Source of the DNA: Pseudothauera rhizosphaerae
Lineage (GTDB): Bacteria; Pseudomonadota; Gammaproteobacteria; Burkholderiales; Rhodocyclaceae
Assembly: GCF_004801305.1 (NCBI RefSeq)
Contig: NZ_SSOD01000003.1
Coordinates: 1-64,000 of the forward strand
Reading direction: 5' to 3'
DNA length: 64,000 nucleotides
Positions 39,261-48,292 of the stretch are shown in pieces. Position 1 is the first letter of the stretch, and each line of letters begins with the position of its first letter. A program made the position numbers and the translations under genes. The notes under the pieces are model-generated. The model saw only the letters and a list, made by a program, of their open reading frames with translations. It ran no database searches and was not told where the DNA came from.

Positions 39261-41365
39261 CAGGCGGCCTCCTCTTGCTTGCGGTGCAGTTCCAGGCGGA
39301 TTTCAGTGCCCTTGCCGCGCGAGGAGCGGACGAAGAACCGGGCGCCGATGCCGGCGGCGCGCTCCTTCATGATCTGCAAGCCGATGTGGGCCTGGCCGTC
39401 GTCGGCGCGGCGTTCGGCGTCGAAGCCCACGCCGTCGTCGCGCACGGTGACGGACAGGCCTTCCAGCCCGCGGCGCAGCAGCACGGTAGCGGTGCGCGCG
39501 TCGGCGTGCTTGCGCACGTTGGAGAGCGCTTCCTGGACGATGTAGAGCACCTGGGTTTCGGTCTGCGGGTCGAGGGGTGCGCCGTCGCCCTGGATGTCCA
39601 GGTCGGTGGCGATGCCGGTCTGTTCGGCGAGCCGCCGCAGCGCCGCGTCCACGGCGGCGTCCAGGTCCTGCTGGACGCCCACGCCGGTGCGGAAATGCAC
39701 CAGCAGTTCGCGCACGTCCTCGTAGCTCTGCTGCACGCCCTGGCGGATCATTGCCAGAATGCCGCGCATCTCGGCCTCGTCGCCGCCGCCGATGCTCTCT
39801 TCGAGCAACTGCGCCTGCAGGTTGAGAAAGGCCAGCGACTGGGCGATGGAGTCGTGCAGTTCGAGCGCCAGCAGGTTGCGCTCCTCGGACACCGCCATCT
39901 CCCGCTCGCGCGCCTGCAGGCGCAGGTTGTCGATGGCGGTGCCGAGCTGCTGGCCCAGCGTGGCAAGCAACTGGCGTTCGGACTCGTCGGCGGGGCGCAA
40001 CTCGTCGAAATACAGGTTGAACACGCCGATGGGGCGCCGGTTGGCGCTGACGGTGGCCGCGGCCACGGTGCGGAAGCCCGCGCGCCGGCAGGTGTCCAGG
40101 GGCAGCAGCGCCGGGTTGCGGGCCACGTCGGTGATGAAGGCGACGTTGTGCTCCACGGCCGCACCGCACACGCACTGGCCACAGGCCAGTACCGCCTCGT
40201 CGTCGAGGAAGTGTTCGTCCAGGCCCTCGCACACGGTGATGCACAGCTTCTGCGAATCCCGGTCGAGCAGGCGCACGGAACTGGCGCGCGCGCCCAGGGT
40301 GTCCTGCACGCGCTGCAGGAAGCCGCGGCACAGGCCGTCGATGTCGTTCGGTTCGTGCAGGAAGCCGCTGGTGGTGTAGAGGATCTCCAGTTCCCGGTTC
40401 TTCTCGGTGAGCCGGCGGGTCTTGTCCTCGACGCGCTGTTCCAGTGTGGCGTGCAGGTCCTGCACGTGGCAGGCCATGGTGTTGAAGCCTTCGGACAGTT
40501 CGCCCAGTTCGTCGCGCGCGAATACCGGCACGCGCACGGAAAAGTCCTCGGCGGCCATGCGGCGTACGCCTTCGGTCAGTTCGGACACCGGGCGGATCAC
40601 CAGCACGAAGAAGAAGCGGACCAGTGCCAGCGTGCCGATCACGGCCAGCCCGATTAGCACCACCTGCGAGGTGCGCAGGATGTTGGTGCTGCGCGCGTAG
40701 CTGTGCTCCATCTTCAGCACCACGTCGTTGATGCCGGTGACGAAGGCGCCGACCGTGGCGTCGAAGCCGTTCATGTCCAGACGCAGGGCGAAAGGTTCCG
40801 GCGTGGCGGCCAGGCGTTCGAGCAGCGGGCGGATGTCGAGCGTCCATATCCGGACCAGGTGGCCGAGGTCGGCGGGGATCTCGTCGTCGCGGGGGATGAA
40901 CAGCGGGCGGGTGGGGTCGCCGCGGCCCAGCTTGGCCAGCGTGTCTTCGAAGCCGCGGATTTCGGTGTGGATGAGGGCGGCGAAGGCGCTGCGGTCGCCC
41001 GGCTCGGCGTCGGCCCGTGCCAGGTGGTAGGCGATGTGGTAGGCGCGCATGCGCAGGCTGCCGGCATCGTTGATCGCGGCCGCCGCGCCTTCGAGCTGCC
41101 AGGAGATGAACAGGGTGAGCGCGATGGCGGCGAGCGCCACCACGAAGAAACCGAGCAGGATGCCGACGATCTTGCCCGACAGGCGCTGGCCGAACCAGGC
41201 GGACGGCGGCGGCACCGGTTTCACGGCCGTCTGCTCCGCGCCCGGGGCGGATCGGGAGGGGGCGGCACGCATGGGGGGCGGATCATGGGGCGCTGCGGCC
41301 TGGGGGAGCGATTCGATGCGCGGATTCTGGAGCGCCGCCGGCCGGGGTGCCTTGACCGCAGTCAA
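39260..41365 (-). CDS. narX: Nitrate/nitrite sensor kinase NarX
   Basis: A 701-aa membrane sensor. Helix (GKIVGILLGFFVVALAAIALTL), then a periplasmic four-helix domain with the nitrate-binding P-box version DAGSLRMRAYHIAYHL, second helix, HAMP, a Cys-rich GAF-like module (LCITVCEG, ACGQCVCG, DTCRR), HisKA_3 motif ELHDSIAQSLAFLNLQ, and HATPase (DDGVGFD, HIGLQIMKERA). The first start is TTG at 41365, close to narI; ATG at 41272 would remove 31 residues and is also possible. Confidence 0.92.
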   Translation of the reverse strand: MTAVKAPRPAALQNPRIESLPQAAAPHDPPPMRAAPSRSAPGAEQTAVKPVPPPSAWFGQRLSGKIVGILLGFFVVALAAIALTLFISWQLEGAAAAINDAGSLRMRAYHIAYHLARADAEPGDRSAFAALIHTEIRGFEDTLAKLGRGDPTRPLFIPRDDEIPADLGHLVRIWTLDIRPLLERLAATPEPFALRLDMNGFDATVGAFVTGINDVVLKMEHSYARSTNILRTSQVVLIGLAVIGTLALVRFFFVLVIRPVSELTEGVRRMAAEDFSVRVPVFARDELGELSEGFNTMACHVQDLHATLEQRVEDKTRRLTEKNRELEILYTTSGFLHEPNDIDGLCRGFLQRVQDTLGARASSVRLLDRDSQKLCITVCEGLDEHFLDDEAVLACGQCVCGAAVEHNVAFITDVARNPALLPLDTCRRAGFRTVAAATVSANRRPIGVFNLYFDELRPADESERQLLATLGQQLGTAIDNLRLQAREREMAVSEERNLLALELHDSIAQSLAFLNLQAQLLEESIGGGDEAEMRGILAMIRQGVQQSYEDVRELLVHFRTGVGVQQDLDAAVDAALRRLAEQTGIATDLDIQGDGAPLDPQTETQVLYIVQEALSNVRKHADARTATVLLRRGLEGLSVTVRDDGVGFDAERRADDGQAHIGLQIMKERAAGIGARFFVRSSRGKGTEIRLELHRKQEEAA

Positions 41366-41385
41366 TCACCCCGGGCCGGCCGGCT

Positions 41386-42087
41386 TCAGGCCGAGGCCCG
41401 CGCGCGGCGCTTGCTGCGCACGATCTGGTAGGCGCGCCCGAGGTAGGTGAAGGGCGCGGTCCATACGTGCACCAGGCGGGAGAAGGGGAAGAGCAGGAAC
41501 ACCGTCATGCCGAGGAACATGTGCAGGCGGAACACCGGTTCGACGTCCGCCAGCAGTTCGGGCTGCGGGTTCAGCGTGACGACGCTGTTCACCCAGGCCG
41601 CCAGCGCCAGCATCACCGAGGCGTCGCCGTGGCCGGCGTGGCCGATGGACACCGGCAGGGTCGAGAGCCCCAGCAGCAGCGTGACCAGGATCAGCGACAG
41701 GATGGCGTTGTCCATGTAGCGGCTGGCGGCGCGCACCCGGGGGTTGAACACCCGGCGCAGCCACAGGATCGTCGCGCCGACCAGGCACAGGGTGCCGAAC
41801 ACGCTGCCGGCCGCGATGGCCAGCCACTGGTGGGCCATGTCCGAGACCCCGAGCGCGATCCACAGGGCGTGGGGCAGCACCAGGCCGGCGAAGTGGCCGA
41901 GGAAGATGGAGATGATGCCCACGTGGAACAGGTTGCTCGCCAGCACCATGTGGCGCCTGGAGAGCAGCATGGAGGAATCGGTCTTCCAGGTGTATTGCTC
42001 GTGGTCGTAGCGAATCCAGCTACCGACGAAGAACACCGTCAGCACGATGTAGGGATAGACCCCGAAGACGAGTTTGAGCAGGTTCAT
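41386..42087 (-). CDS. narI: Respiratory nitrate reductase gamma subunit NarI
   Basis: A 233-aa di-haem cytochrome b with five helices. It oxidises quinol on the periplasmic side and passes electrons to NarH. It begins NLLKLVFGVYPYIVLTVFFVGSWIRY and holds conserved His residues in LFHVGIISIFLGHFAGL and VFRLHMFLGMTVFLLFPFSRLVHVW. It is 11 bp after narJ with GAAGGAG before the ATG. Confidence 0.95.
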   Translation of the reverse strand: MNLLKLVFGVYPYIVLTVFFVGSWIRYDHEQYTWKTDSSMLLSRRHMVLASNLFHVGIISIFLGHFAGLVLPHALWIALGVSDMAHQWLAIAAGSVFGTLCLVGATILWLRRVFNPRVRAASRYMDNAILSLILVTLLLGLSTLPVSIGHAGHGDASVMLALAAWVNSVVTLNPQPELLADVEPVFRLHMFLGMTVFLLFPFSRLVHVWTAPFTYLGRAYQIVRSKRRARASA

Positions 42088-42098
42088 GGGGTGCTCCT

Positions 42099-42656
42099 TC
42101 AGACGGGGAGGCGGGCGAGGCTGCCCTGTTGTTCGACGATGCGCACCAGCGGCGCGTAGCGGCTGGCGGACTTTTCCAGGTTGGCGGCGAGCACGGCGAG
42201 CACCTTGGCCACGTCGGCCAGGAACACGTGCGCCTCGTCCAGCCCCAGCGTGGAGGCGAACTCCAGCATCAGCGGCAGGAAGTCCGGCAGTTCGCGCGGG
42301 TCGGCCTGGAGCCCGTAGCCGCGGTAGAACTCGCCCAGGTCCACCAGCGCCGGGCCGCGGGTCTTCTCCTCGCCGAAGAGGTGATGGGTGAGGTGCAGGC
42401 TGTGCTCGGCGGTGAGGTCGAAGGTCTGCACGTATTCGGCCTGGCGCCCGGCCGGATCGGCGGCGAGCAGATCGGCGACGAAGGCCGCCAGCGTGGCGTG
42501 TTCCCCGGTGCCGAGCACGCCGGCACCGTCTTCGGCGGCCACGAAGCCTGCGGGGTCGGACCCGGCCGCCTCGCGCAGGGCAGCGAGGAAGGCGTCGGTC
42601 GGGTAGTCGAGCAGGGCGGAAAGCAGGCGGAAGATTTTCATCGTGGTCGTCTCCAT
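42099..42656 (-). CDS. narJ: Nitrate reductase chaperone NarJ
   Basis: A 185-aa TorD/DmsD-like chaperone needed for cofactor insertion and membrane docking of NarGH. The family core YVQTFDLTAEHSLHLTHHLFGEEKTRGPALVDL is present. The start at 42656 overlaps the narH stop (TGATG); an internal ATG five codons later is possible. Confidence 0.93.
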   Translation of the reverse strand: METTTMKIFRLLSALLDYPTDAFLAALREAAGSDPAGFVAAEDGAGVLGTGEHATLAAFVADLLAADPAGRQAEYVQTFDLTAEHSLHLTHHLFGEEKTRGPALVDLGEFYRGYGLQADPRELPDFLPLMLEFASTLGLDEAHVFLADVAKVLAVLAANLEKSASRYAPLVRIVEQQGSLARLPV

Positions 42657-44203
42657 CAGTCGCGCGGTGCGAGGGGGGCCGGTTCGCGGGATTCCACGGT
42701 CTCGCGGCGGCGCTCGGGGAACAGGGAGTTGGGCGACACGCCCGGCGAGGAGTCATTGCCGAAGGTGAAGCCGTTCTGGCCCTGGAAGCCGTAGTAGTCG
42801 TCCAGGCGGATTTCCTCGTGGGAGGTCGGAATGACGAAGCGGTCCTCGTAGTTGGCGATCGCGAGGTAGCGGTACATCTGCTTCGCGGTGTGCTCGTCGA
42901 TGCCGGCGGCCGCGAGCGCCCGGGTGTCCGGCCTGCCGTCCACGTGCACCGAGCGCATGTAGGAGCGCATGGCGATCAGCCGGTTGAGGGCCGAGGTGAC
43001 GTATGCGGTCCGGCCGGCGGTGAAGAGGTTGGCCAGGTACTGCACGGGCAGGCGCATGGCCTCGGCCTTGGGGATCACCCCGTCGGCCTCGGTGGGCAGG
43101 TTCTTCTGGTCGATCTGGGACTGCACCGGGGAGAGCGGCGGCACGTACCAGATCATCGGCAGGGTGCGGAACTCCGGGTGCAGCGGGAAGGCGATCTTCC
43201 ACTCCACGGCCATCTTGTAGATGGGCGACTTCTGCGCGGCGTCGATCCAGGCCTGCGGCACGCCGTCGGCCAGGGCCTGGGCGATGATGGCCGGGTCGTT
43301 CGGGTCGACGAAGAGGTCCAGGTGGGCCTGGTAGAGATCCTGCGGATCGTCGGTGCCGGCGGCGTCCAGCAGCCTGTCGGCGTCGTACAGGATGATGCCG
43401 TTGTAGCGGATGCGGCCGACGCAGGACTCCGAGCACACCGTGGGCAGGCCGGATTCCACGCGCGGGTAGCAGCCGATGCACTTCTCGGCCTTGGAGGATT
43501 CCCAGTTGAAGAACACCTTCTTGTACGGGCAGCCGGAGATGCACATGCGCCAGCCGCGGCAGCGGTCCTGGTCGGCGAGCACGATGCCGTCCTCCTCGCG
43601 CTTGTACATGGCGCCCGACGGGCAGGATGCGACACAGGCCGGGTTGATGCAGTGGTTGCAGATGCGCGGCAGGTAGAGGTGGAAGGTGTTCTGGAACTGC
43701 TTGTAGATCTCCTTTTCCATGCGCGAGAAGTTGGGGTCCTGGGCGCGGGCGGCGAACTCGCCGGCCAGGTCGTCCTCCCAGTTCGGCCCCCAGGTGATCT
43801 TGTCCATCTTCTCGCCGGTGATCTGCGATACCGGGCGCGCGGTGGGCGCGGCCTCCGACAGGGGGGCGTTCTGCAGCCGCGCGTAGTCGTAGGTGAAGGG
43901 CTCGTAGTAGTCGTCGATCTGCGGCATGTTGGGGTTGGCGAAGATCTGCACCAGCTTCTTCACCCGGCCGCCGGCCTTCAGTTCCAGCTTGCCGTTGATC
44001 TTCTCCCAGCCGCCCTTCCACTTCTCCTGGTTCTCCCACTGCTTCGGGTAGCCGATGCCGGGCTTGGATTCCACGTTGTTGAACCAGGCGTACTCGATGC
44101 CCTTGCGGTTGGACCACACGTTCTTGCAGGTCACCGAGCAGGTGTGGCAGCCGATGCACTTGTCCAGGTTGAACACCATCGCGAATTGCGCGCGGATTTT
44201 CAT
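42656..44203 (-). CDS. narH: Nitrate reductase beta subunit NarH
   Basis: A 515-aa iron-sulfur subunit. The N-terminal CIGCHTCSVTCKNVW and later Cys groups (CNHCINPACVASCPSGAM, CRGWRMCISGCPYKKVFFNW, KCIGCYPRVESGLPTVCSESC) bind one [3Fe-4S] and three [4Fe-4S] clusters; Trp in CRGW marks the 3Fe site. It carries electrons from NarI to NarG. It is separated from narG by 244 bp of repeat DNA, which is unusual. Confidence 0.96.
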   Translation of the reverse strand: MKIRAQFAMVFNLDKCIGCHTCSVTCKNVWSNRKGIEYAWFNNVESKPGIGYPKQWENQEKWKGGWEKINGKLELKAGGRVKKLVQIFANPNMPQIDDYYEPFTYDYARLQNAPLSEAAPTARPVSQITGEKMDKITWGPNWEDDLAGEFAARAQDPNFSRMEKEIYKQFQNTFHLYLPRICNHCINPACVASCPSGAMYKREEDGIVLADQDRCRGWRMCISGCPYKKVFFNWESSKAEKCIGCYPRVESGLPTVCSESCVGRIRYNGIILYDADRLLDAAGTDDPQDLYQAHLDLFVDPNDPAIIAQALADGVPQAWIDAAQKSPIYKMAVEWKIAFPLHPEFRTLPMIWYVPPLSPVQSQIDQKNLPTEADGVIPKAEAMRLPVQYLANLFTAGRTAYVTSALNRLIAMRSYMRSVHVDGRPDTRALAAAGIDEHTAKQMYRYLAIANYEDRFVIPTSHEEIRLDDYYGFQGQNGFTFGNDSSPGVSPNSLFPERRRETVESREPAPLAPRD

Positions 44204-44227
44204 GCGTTTTCTCCGTTAGCTGATTCC

Positions 44228-44431
44228 TCCTCCCCCCTTCAAGGGGGGAGGTCGGGAGGGGGGATGGGTTTCGGTCGGGTCGGGCGGTACGGCTTATCGA
44301 AGCCGCCGCTGGAAACCCATCCCCACCCCGGCCCTCCCCTTGAAGGGGAGGGAGCAGACCCCGCCGAGCGTCTCGAACAGGAAGCAGCTCCCCACCCCGG
44401 CCCTCCCCTTGAAGGGGAGGGAGCAGACCCC
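44228..44431. repeat. REP-like repeats between narG and narH
   Basis: A CTCCCCCCTTCAAGGGGGGAG hairpin type element at 44228-44252, and two direct copies of a ~42-bp unit (CCCCACCCCGGCCCTCCCCT, then TGAAGGGGAGGGAGCAGACC) at 44321-44362 and 44389-44431. GGGATGGGTTTC at about 44262 is inverted at 44312, so the first part folds into a long stem. The cores resemble the elements near hda. Confidence 0.85.
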
Positions 44432-44447
44432 CGCTTGTCTCCAGTTC

Positions 44448-47400
44448 TTACTGCGCCCCCACCCCCACCGGATTCCGCTGCGCCTCCCGTTCCGGCGTGA
44501 GCGGCCGTTCCAGCCAGTCGATGTCCCCGTCGGCCACCTTGTGCAGCACCACCACCTCGTCGCGCTGGCAGCCCACCGTGCCGTAGTAGTTGAAGCTGTA
44601 GGCGAGCTGGGCGTAGCCGCCGACCATGTTGGTGGGCTTGACGATGACCCGCGTGACCGAGTTGAGGATGCCGCCGCGCTTGCCCGTGGAGGGCGAGCCG
44701 GGCACGTTAACGTTCTTCTCCTGGGCGTGGTACATCAGCGCCATGCCGCGGGGCACGCGCTGGGACACCACGGCGCGGGCCATGGTGGCGCCGTTGGCGT
44801 TGATCGCCTCCACCCAGTCGTTGTCGGCGAGGCCGATCTCCTTCGCGTCGTCCTCGGACACCCACACGTAGGGGCCGCCGCGGAACAGGGACAGCATGCG
44901 CAGGTTGTCCTGGTAGCTGGAGTGGATGCCCCACTTGGAGTGGGGGGTGATCCAGGACAGGGTCAGGTGCGGCTTGCGGCGCACGCTGTCGGGCACCTTG
45001 TCCTGCGCCTTCAGGTCGATGGGCGGCTTGTAGGTGCACAGGCCCTCGCCGAAGTCCAGGAACCACTCGTGGTCCTGGTAGAACTGGGCGCGGCCGGTGA
45101 GCGTGCGGAAGGGGATGTGCTCGTGGATGTTGGTGTAGCCGGCGGTGTAGGACACGGTCTCCGACTCGATCCCCGACCAGGTGGGCGCGGTGATGATCTT
45201 GCGCGGCTGGGCCTGGATGTCGCGGAAGGTGATCTTGTCCTCGTGGCGTCCGGCGTACAGGTGGTGGTGGTCGAGGCCGGTCTTCCTGGACAGGGCGCTC
45301 CACGACTTGTGGGCCACCTCGCCGTTGGTTTCCGGCGCCATGCGCATGATGGCGTCGCACACCGAGATGTCCTCTTCCAGCGAGGGCATGCCGTGGGAGA
45401 TGCCGGGCAGTTCTACCGTGCGGTTGCCCTTCTTCAGTTCCTCGTATTCCTGCTCGGTGTTCCAGTCGATGCCCTTGACGTTGTTGCCGATCTTCGTCAT
45501 CAGCGGGCCCAGGGCGATGAACTTGCGGTAGGTGTTGGGGAAGTCGCGCTCCACCACCTTGAGCAGCGGCAGGGTCTTGCCCGGCACCGGCTCGCATTCG
45601 CCCTTCTTCCAGTCGCGCACTTCGCCGAAGGGCTGGGCGAGCTCGAAGGGGGAGTCGTGCTGCATGGGCAGGGCCACCACGTCCTTCGCCACGCCCAGGT
45701 GCTTCTCGGCCAGGTCGGAGAACTTCTTCGCGATGGACCTGAAGATCTGCCAGTCGCTCTTCGACTCCCAGCCCGGCGTCACCGCCTCCGACAGGGGGTG
45801 GATGAAGGGGTGCATGTCGGTGGTGTTGAGGTCGTTCTTCTCGTACCAGGTGGCCGTCGGCAGGATGATGTCCGAGTAGGCGCCGGTGGAGTTGAGGCGG
45901 AAGTTGATGTCCACCATCAGGTCCAGCTTGCCGGCCGGCGCCTCCTCGCGCCATTTCACTTCCCGCGTGCCCTTGCCGTCGCCGCCTTCCTGCAGCACGC
46001 CGTTCTGCGCGCCCAGCAGGTGCTTGAGGAAGTATTCGTGGCCCTTGGCCGAAGTGCCGATCAGGTTGGCCCGCCACACGAAGAGATTGCGCGGCCAGTT
46101 CTCCGGCGCGTCCGGGTCGGCGAAGGCCACGTCCAGCTCGCCGTTCTTCAGTTGCTCGACCATGTACCGGGCGATGCCGGCCTCGTCCTTCGCGCCGGCC
46201 TTCTCGGCGTCGGCGACGATCTGCAGCGGGTTGGCGTTGAAGTGCGGCGCTGAGGGCAGCCAGCCCAGGCGGGTGGCGACCACGTTATAGTCCGCCAGGC
46301 GGTAGCCCTTGTACCGGGCCCTGGCCGCCGGGTGCATCAACTGGTCGGCGTCGATGGTCTCGTAGCGCCACTGGTCGGTGTGGAAGTACCAGTAGGAGGT
46401 GGAGTTCTGGTGGCGCGGCGGGCGCTGCCAGTCGGTGGCGAAGGCGATCGGCGCCCAGCCCGCCTGCGGACGCAGCTTCTCCTGGCCCACGTAGTGCGCC
46501 CAGCCGCCGCCGGTCTGGCCCACGCAGCCGCACAGGTGCAGCAGGTTCATGATGGAGCGGTACTGCATGTCGTTGTGGTACCAGTGGTTGATCGCCGCGC
46601 CCATGATCACCATGGACTTGCCGCGCGTCTTGGCGGCGTTGTCGGCGAACTCGCGCCCGGTGCGTTCGATGTCGGCCGCCTTCACGCCGGTCACCCGGGC
46701 CGCCCAGGCCGGGGTGTAGGCCACGTCGGCGTCGTCGTAGCTGCTGGCCACGTTGGGGCCGCCCAGGCCGCGGTCGATGCCGTACTGGGCGACCTGCAGG
46801 TCGAACACCGAGGTCACCAGGGCCTCCTCGCCGGAAGCGAGGCGGATGCGCCGCACCGGCACGTTGCGGTACAGCAGGCCGGGTTCGCCCGGCTGGAAGT
46901 GGGGGAAGCCCACCGGCACCACCTCGTCGCGCTCGGCCAGGCAGGACAGTTCCGCCTCGATCTCCTCCTGGGCCGCGCCGTTCTTCGGCAGCAGGTTCCA
47001 CCTGCCTTCCTCGCCCCAGCGGAAGCCGATCGAGCCGTTGGGCGCGACGAAGGCGTGCGAGCGGGCGTCATAGACCACGGTCTTCCACTCGGGGTTGTTG
47101 GCCTCCCCCAGTGCGCCGTCGAAGTCCGAGGCGCGCAGGTTGCGCCCGGACACGTAGCCGTCCTCGTGGGGGCGCAGGATGACCTGCATCGGCAGGTCGG
47201 TGTACTTGCGCGCGTATTCCTGGAAGTAGGGCTCCTCGCGGTCGATGAAGAACTCCTTCAGCGCCACGTGGCCCATGGCCAGGAAGGCCGCCGCGTCGGT
47301 GCCCTGGCGCACCGGCATCCACAGGTCGGCGAACTTGACGTATTCCGCGTAGTCCGGCGCCATGGAGACGATCTTCGCGCCCTTGTAGCGCACCTCGGTG

Positions 47401-48203
47401 GCGAAGTGGGCGTCCGGCGTGCGGGTCATCGGCAGGTTGGCGCCGGTGATGATGAGATAGGTGGAGTTGTACCAGTCGGCCGCCTCCGGCACGTCGGTCT
47501 GTTCGCCCCAGGTCTGCGGGCTGGCCGCGGGCAGGTCGCAGTACCAGTCGTAGAAGGAGCCACAGGCGCCGCCGATCAGCGAGAGGTAACGGGAACCCGC
47601 GGCGTAGGAGATCATCGACATCGCCGGAATCGGCGAGAAGCCGTAGATGCGGTCCGGGCCCCACTTCTTGATGGTGTAGATGTTGGCCGCAGCGATGATC
47701 TCCAGCACCTCGTCCCAGGTGGTGCGCAGGAAGCCGCCCAGGCCGCGCACCTTGACGTACTTGTCGCGCTTGGCGTCGTCCGCCTGGATGGCTTCCCAGG
47801 CCTGCACCGGGTCCTTGCCGGTTTTCTTCTCGGCGCGGTACAGCTCCAGCAGGCGGCCGCGGATCATCGGGTGCTTGATGCGGTGCGGGCTGTACAGGTA
47901 CCAGGAGAAGGACGCGCCGCGCTGGCAGCCGCGCGGTTCATGGTTGGGCAGGTCCTCGCGGGTGCGCGGGTAGTCGGTCTGCTGCATCTCGAAGGACACC
48001 AGGCCGTTCTTGACGAAGATCTTCCAGGAACAGCCGCCGGTGCAGTTCACGCCGTGGGTGGAGCGCACCACCTTGTCGTGGCGCCAGCGGTTGCGGTAGG
48101 CATCCTCCCAGTTGCGGTCCTCGTTGGTGACGATGCCGTGGCCGTTCGCGAAGGTGTCCTGCACCTTGTCGAAGAACCGCAGGCGGTCGAGAAAATGACT
48201 CAT
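44448..48203 (-). CDS. narG: Respiratory nitrate reductase alpha subunit NarG
   Basis: A 1251-aa molybdopterin (bis-MGD) catalytic subunit that reduces nitrate to nitrite in the cytoplasm. The N-terminal HGVNCTGGCSWKIFVKNGLV holds the FS0 cluster ligands. DWYNSTYLIITGANLPMTRT is the Mo-site region, and INHWYHNDMQYR is typical of the family. Length equals E. coli NarG. The export signal is absent, as normal for Nar. Gene order narK1K2GHJI on one strand suggests an operon. Confidence 0.97.
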   Translation of the reverse strand: MSHFLDRLRFFDKVQDTFANGHGIVTNEDRNWEDAYRNRWRHDKVVRSTHGVNCTGGCSWKIFVKNGLVSFEMQQTDYPRTREDLPNHEPRGCQRGASFSWYLYSPHRIKHPMIRGRLLELYRAEKKTGKDPVQAWEAIQADDAKRDKYVKVRGLGGFLRTTWDEVLEIIAAANIYTIKKWGPDRIYGFSPIPAMSMISYAAGSRYLSLIGGACGSFYDWYCDLPAASPQTWGEQTDVPEAADWYNSTYLIITGANLPMTRTPDAHFATEVRYKGAKIVSMAPDYAEYVKFADLWMPVRQGTDAAAFLAMGHVALKEFFIDREEPYFQEYARKYTDLPMQVILRPHEDGYVSGRNLRASDFDGALGEANNPEWKTVVYDARSHAFVAPNGSIGFRWGEEGRWNLLPKNGAAQEEIEAELSCLAERDEVVPVGFPHFQPGEPGLLYRNVPVRRIRLASGEEALVTSVFDLQVAQYGIDRGLGGPNVASSYDDADVAYTPAWAARVTGVKAADIERTGREFADNAAKTRGKSMVIMGAAINHWYHNDMQYRSIMNLLHLCGCVGQTGGGWAHYVGQEKLRPQAGWAPIAFATDWQRPPRHQNSTSYWYFHTDQWRYETIDADQLMHPAARARYKGYRLADYNVVATRLGWLPSAPHFNANPLQIVADAEKAGAKDEAGIARYMVEQLKNGELDVAFADPDAPENWPRNLFVWRANLIGTSAKGHEYFLKHLLGAQNGVLQEGGDGKGTREVKWREEAPAGKLDLMVDINFRLNSTGAYSDIILPTATWYEKNDLNTTDMHPFIHPLSEAVTPGWESKSDWQIFRSIAKKFSDLAEKHLGVAKDVVALPMQHDSPFELAQPFGEVRDWKKGECEPVPGKTLPLLKVVERDFPNTYRKFIALGPLMTKIGNNVKGIDWNTEQEYEELKKGNRTVELPGISHGMPSLEEDISVCDAIMRMAPETNGEVAHKSWSALSRKTGLDHHHLYAGRHEDKITFRDIQAQPRKIITAPTWSGIESETVSYTAGYTNIHEHIPFRTLTGRAQFYQDHEWFLDFGEGLCTYKPPIDLKAQDKVPDSVRRKPHLTLSWITPHSKWGIHSSYQDNLRMLSLFRGGPYVWVSEDDAKEIGLADNDWVEAINANGATMARAVVSQRVPRGMALMYHAQEKNVNVPGSPSTGKRGGILNSVTRVIVKPTNMVGGYAQLAYSFNYYGTVGCQRDEVVVLHKVADGDIDWLERPLTPEREAQRNPVGVGAQ

Positions 48204-48292
48204 GGTGTGCTCCTTGTTCCAGGGATGCGGCGGTATTTCTTATGGGCTGCGGCGCGGGGGCGCCGCGGTCTTTGTCCGGGGTTTGGGGGGCG

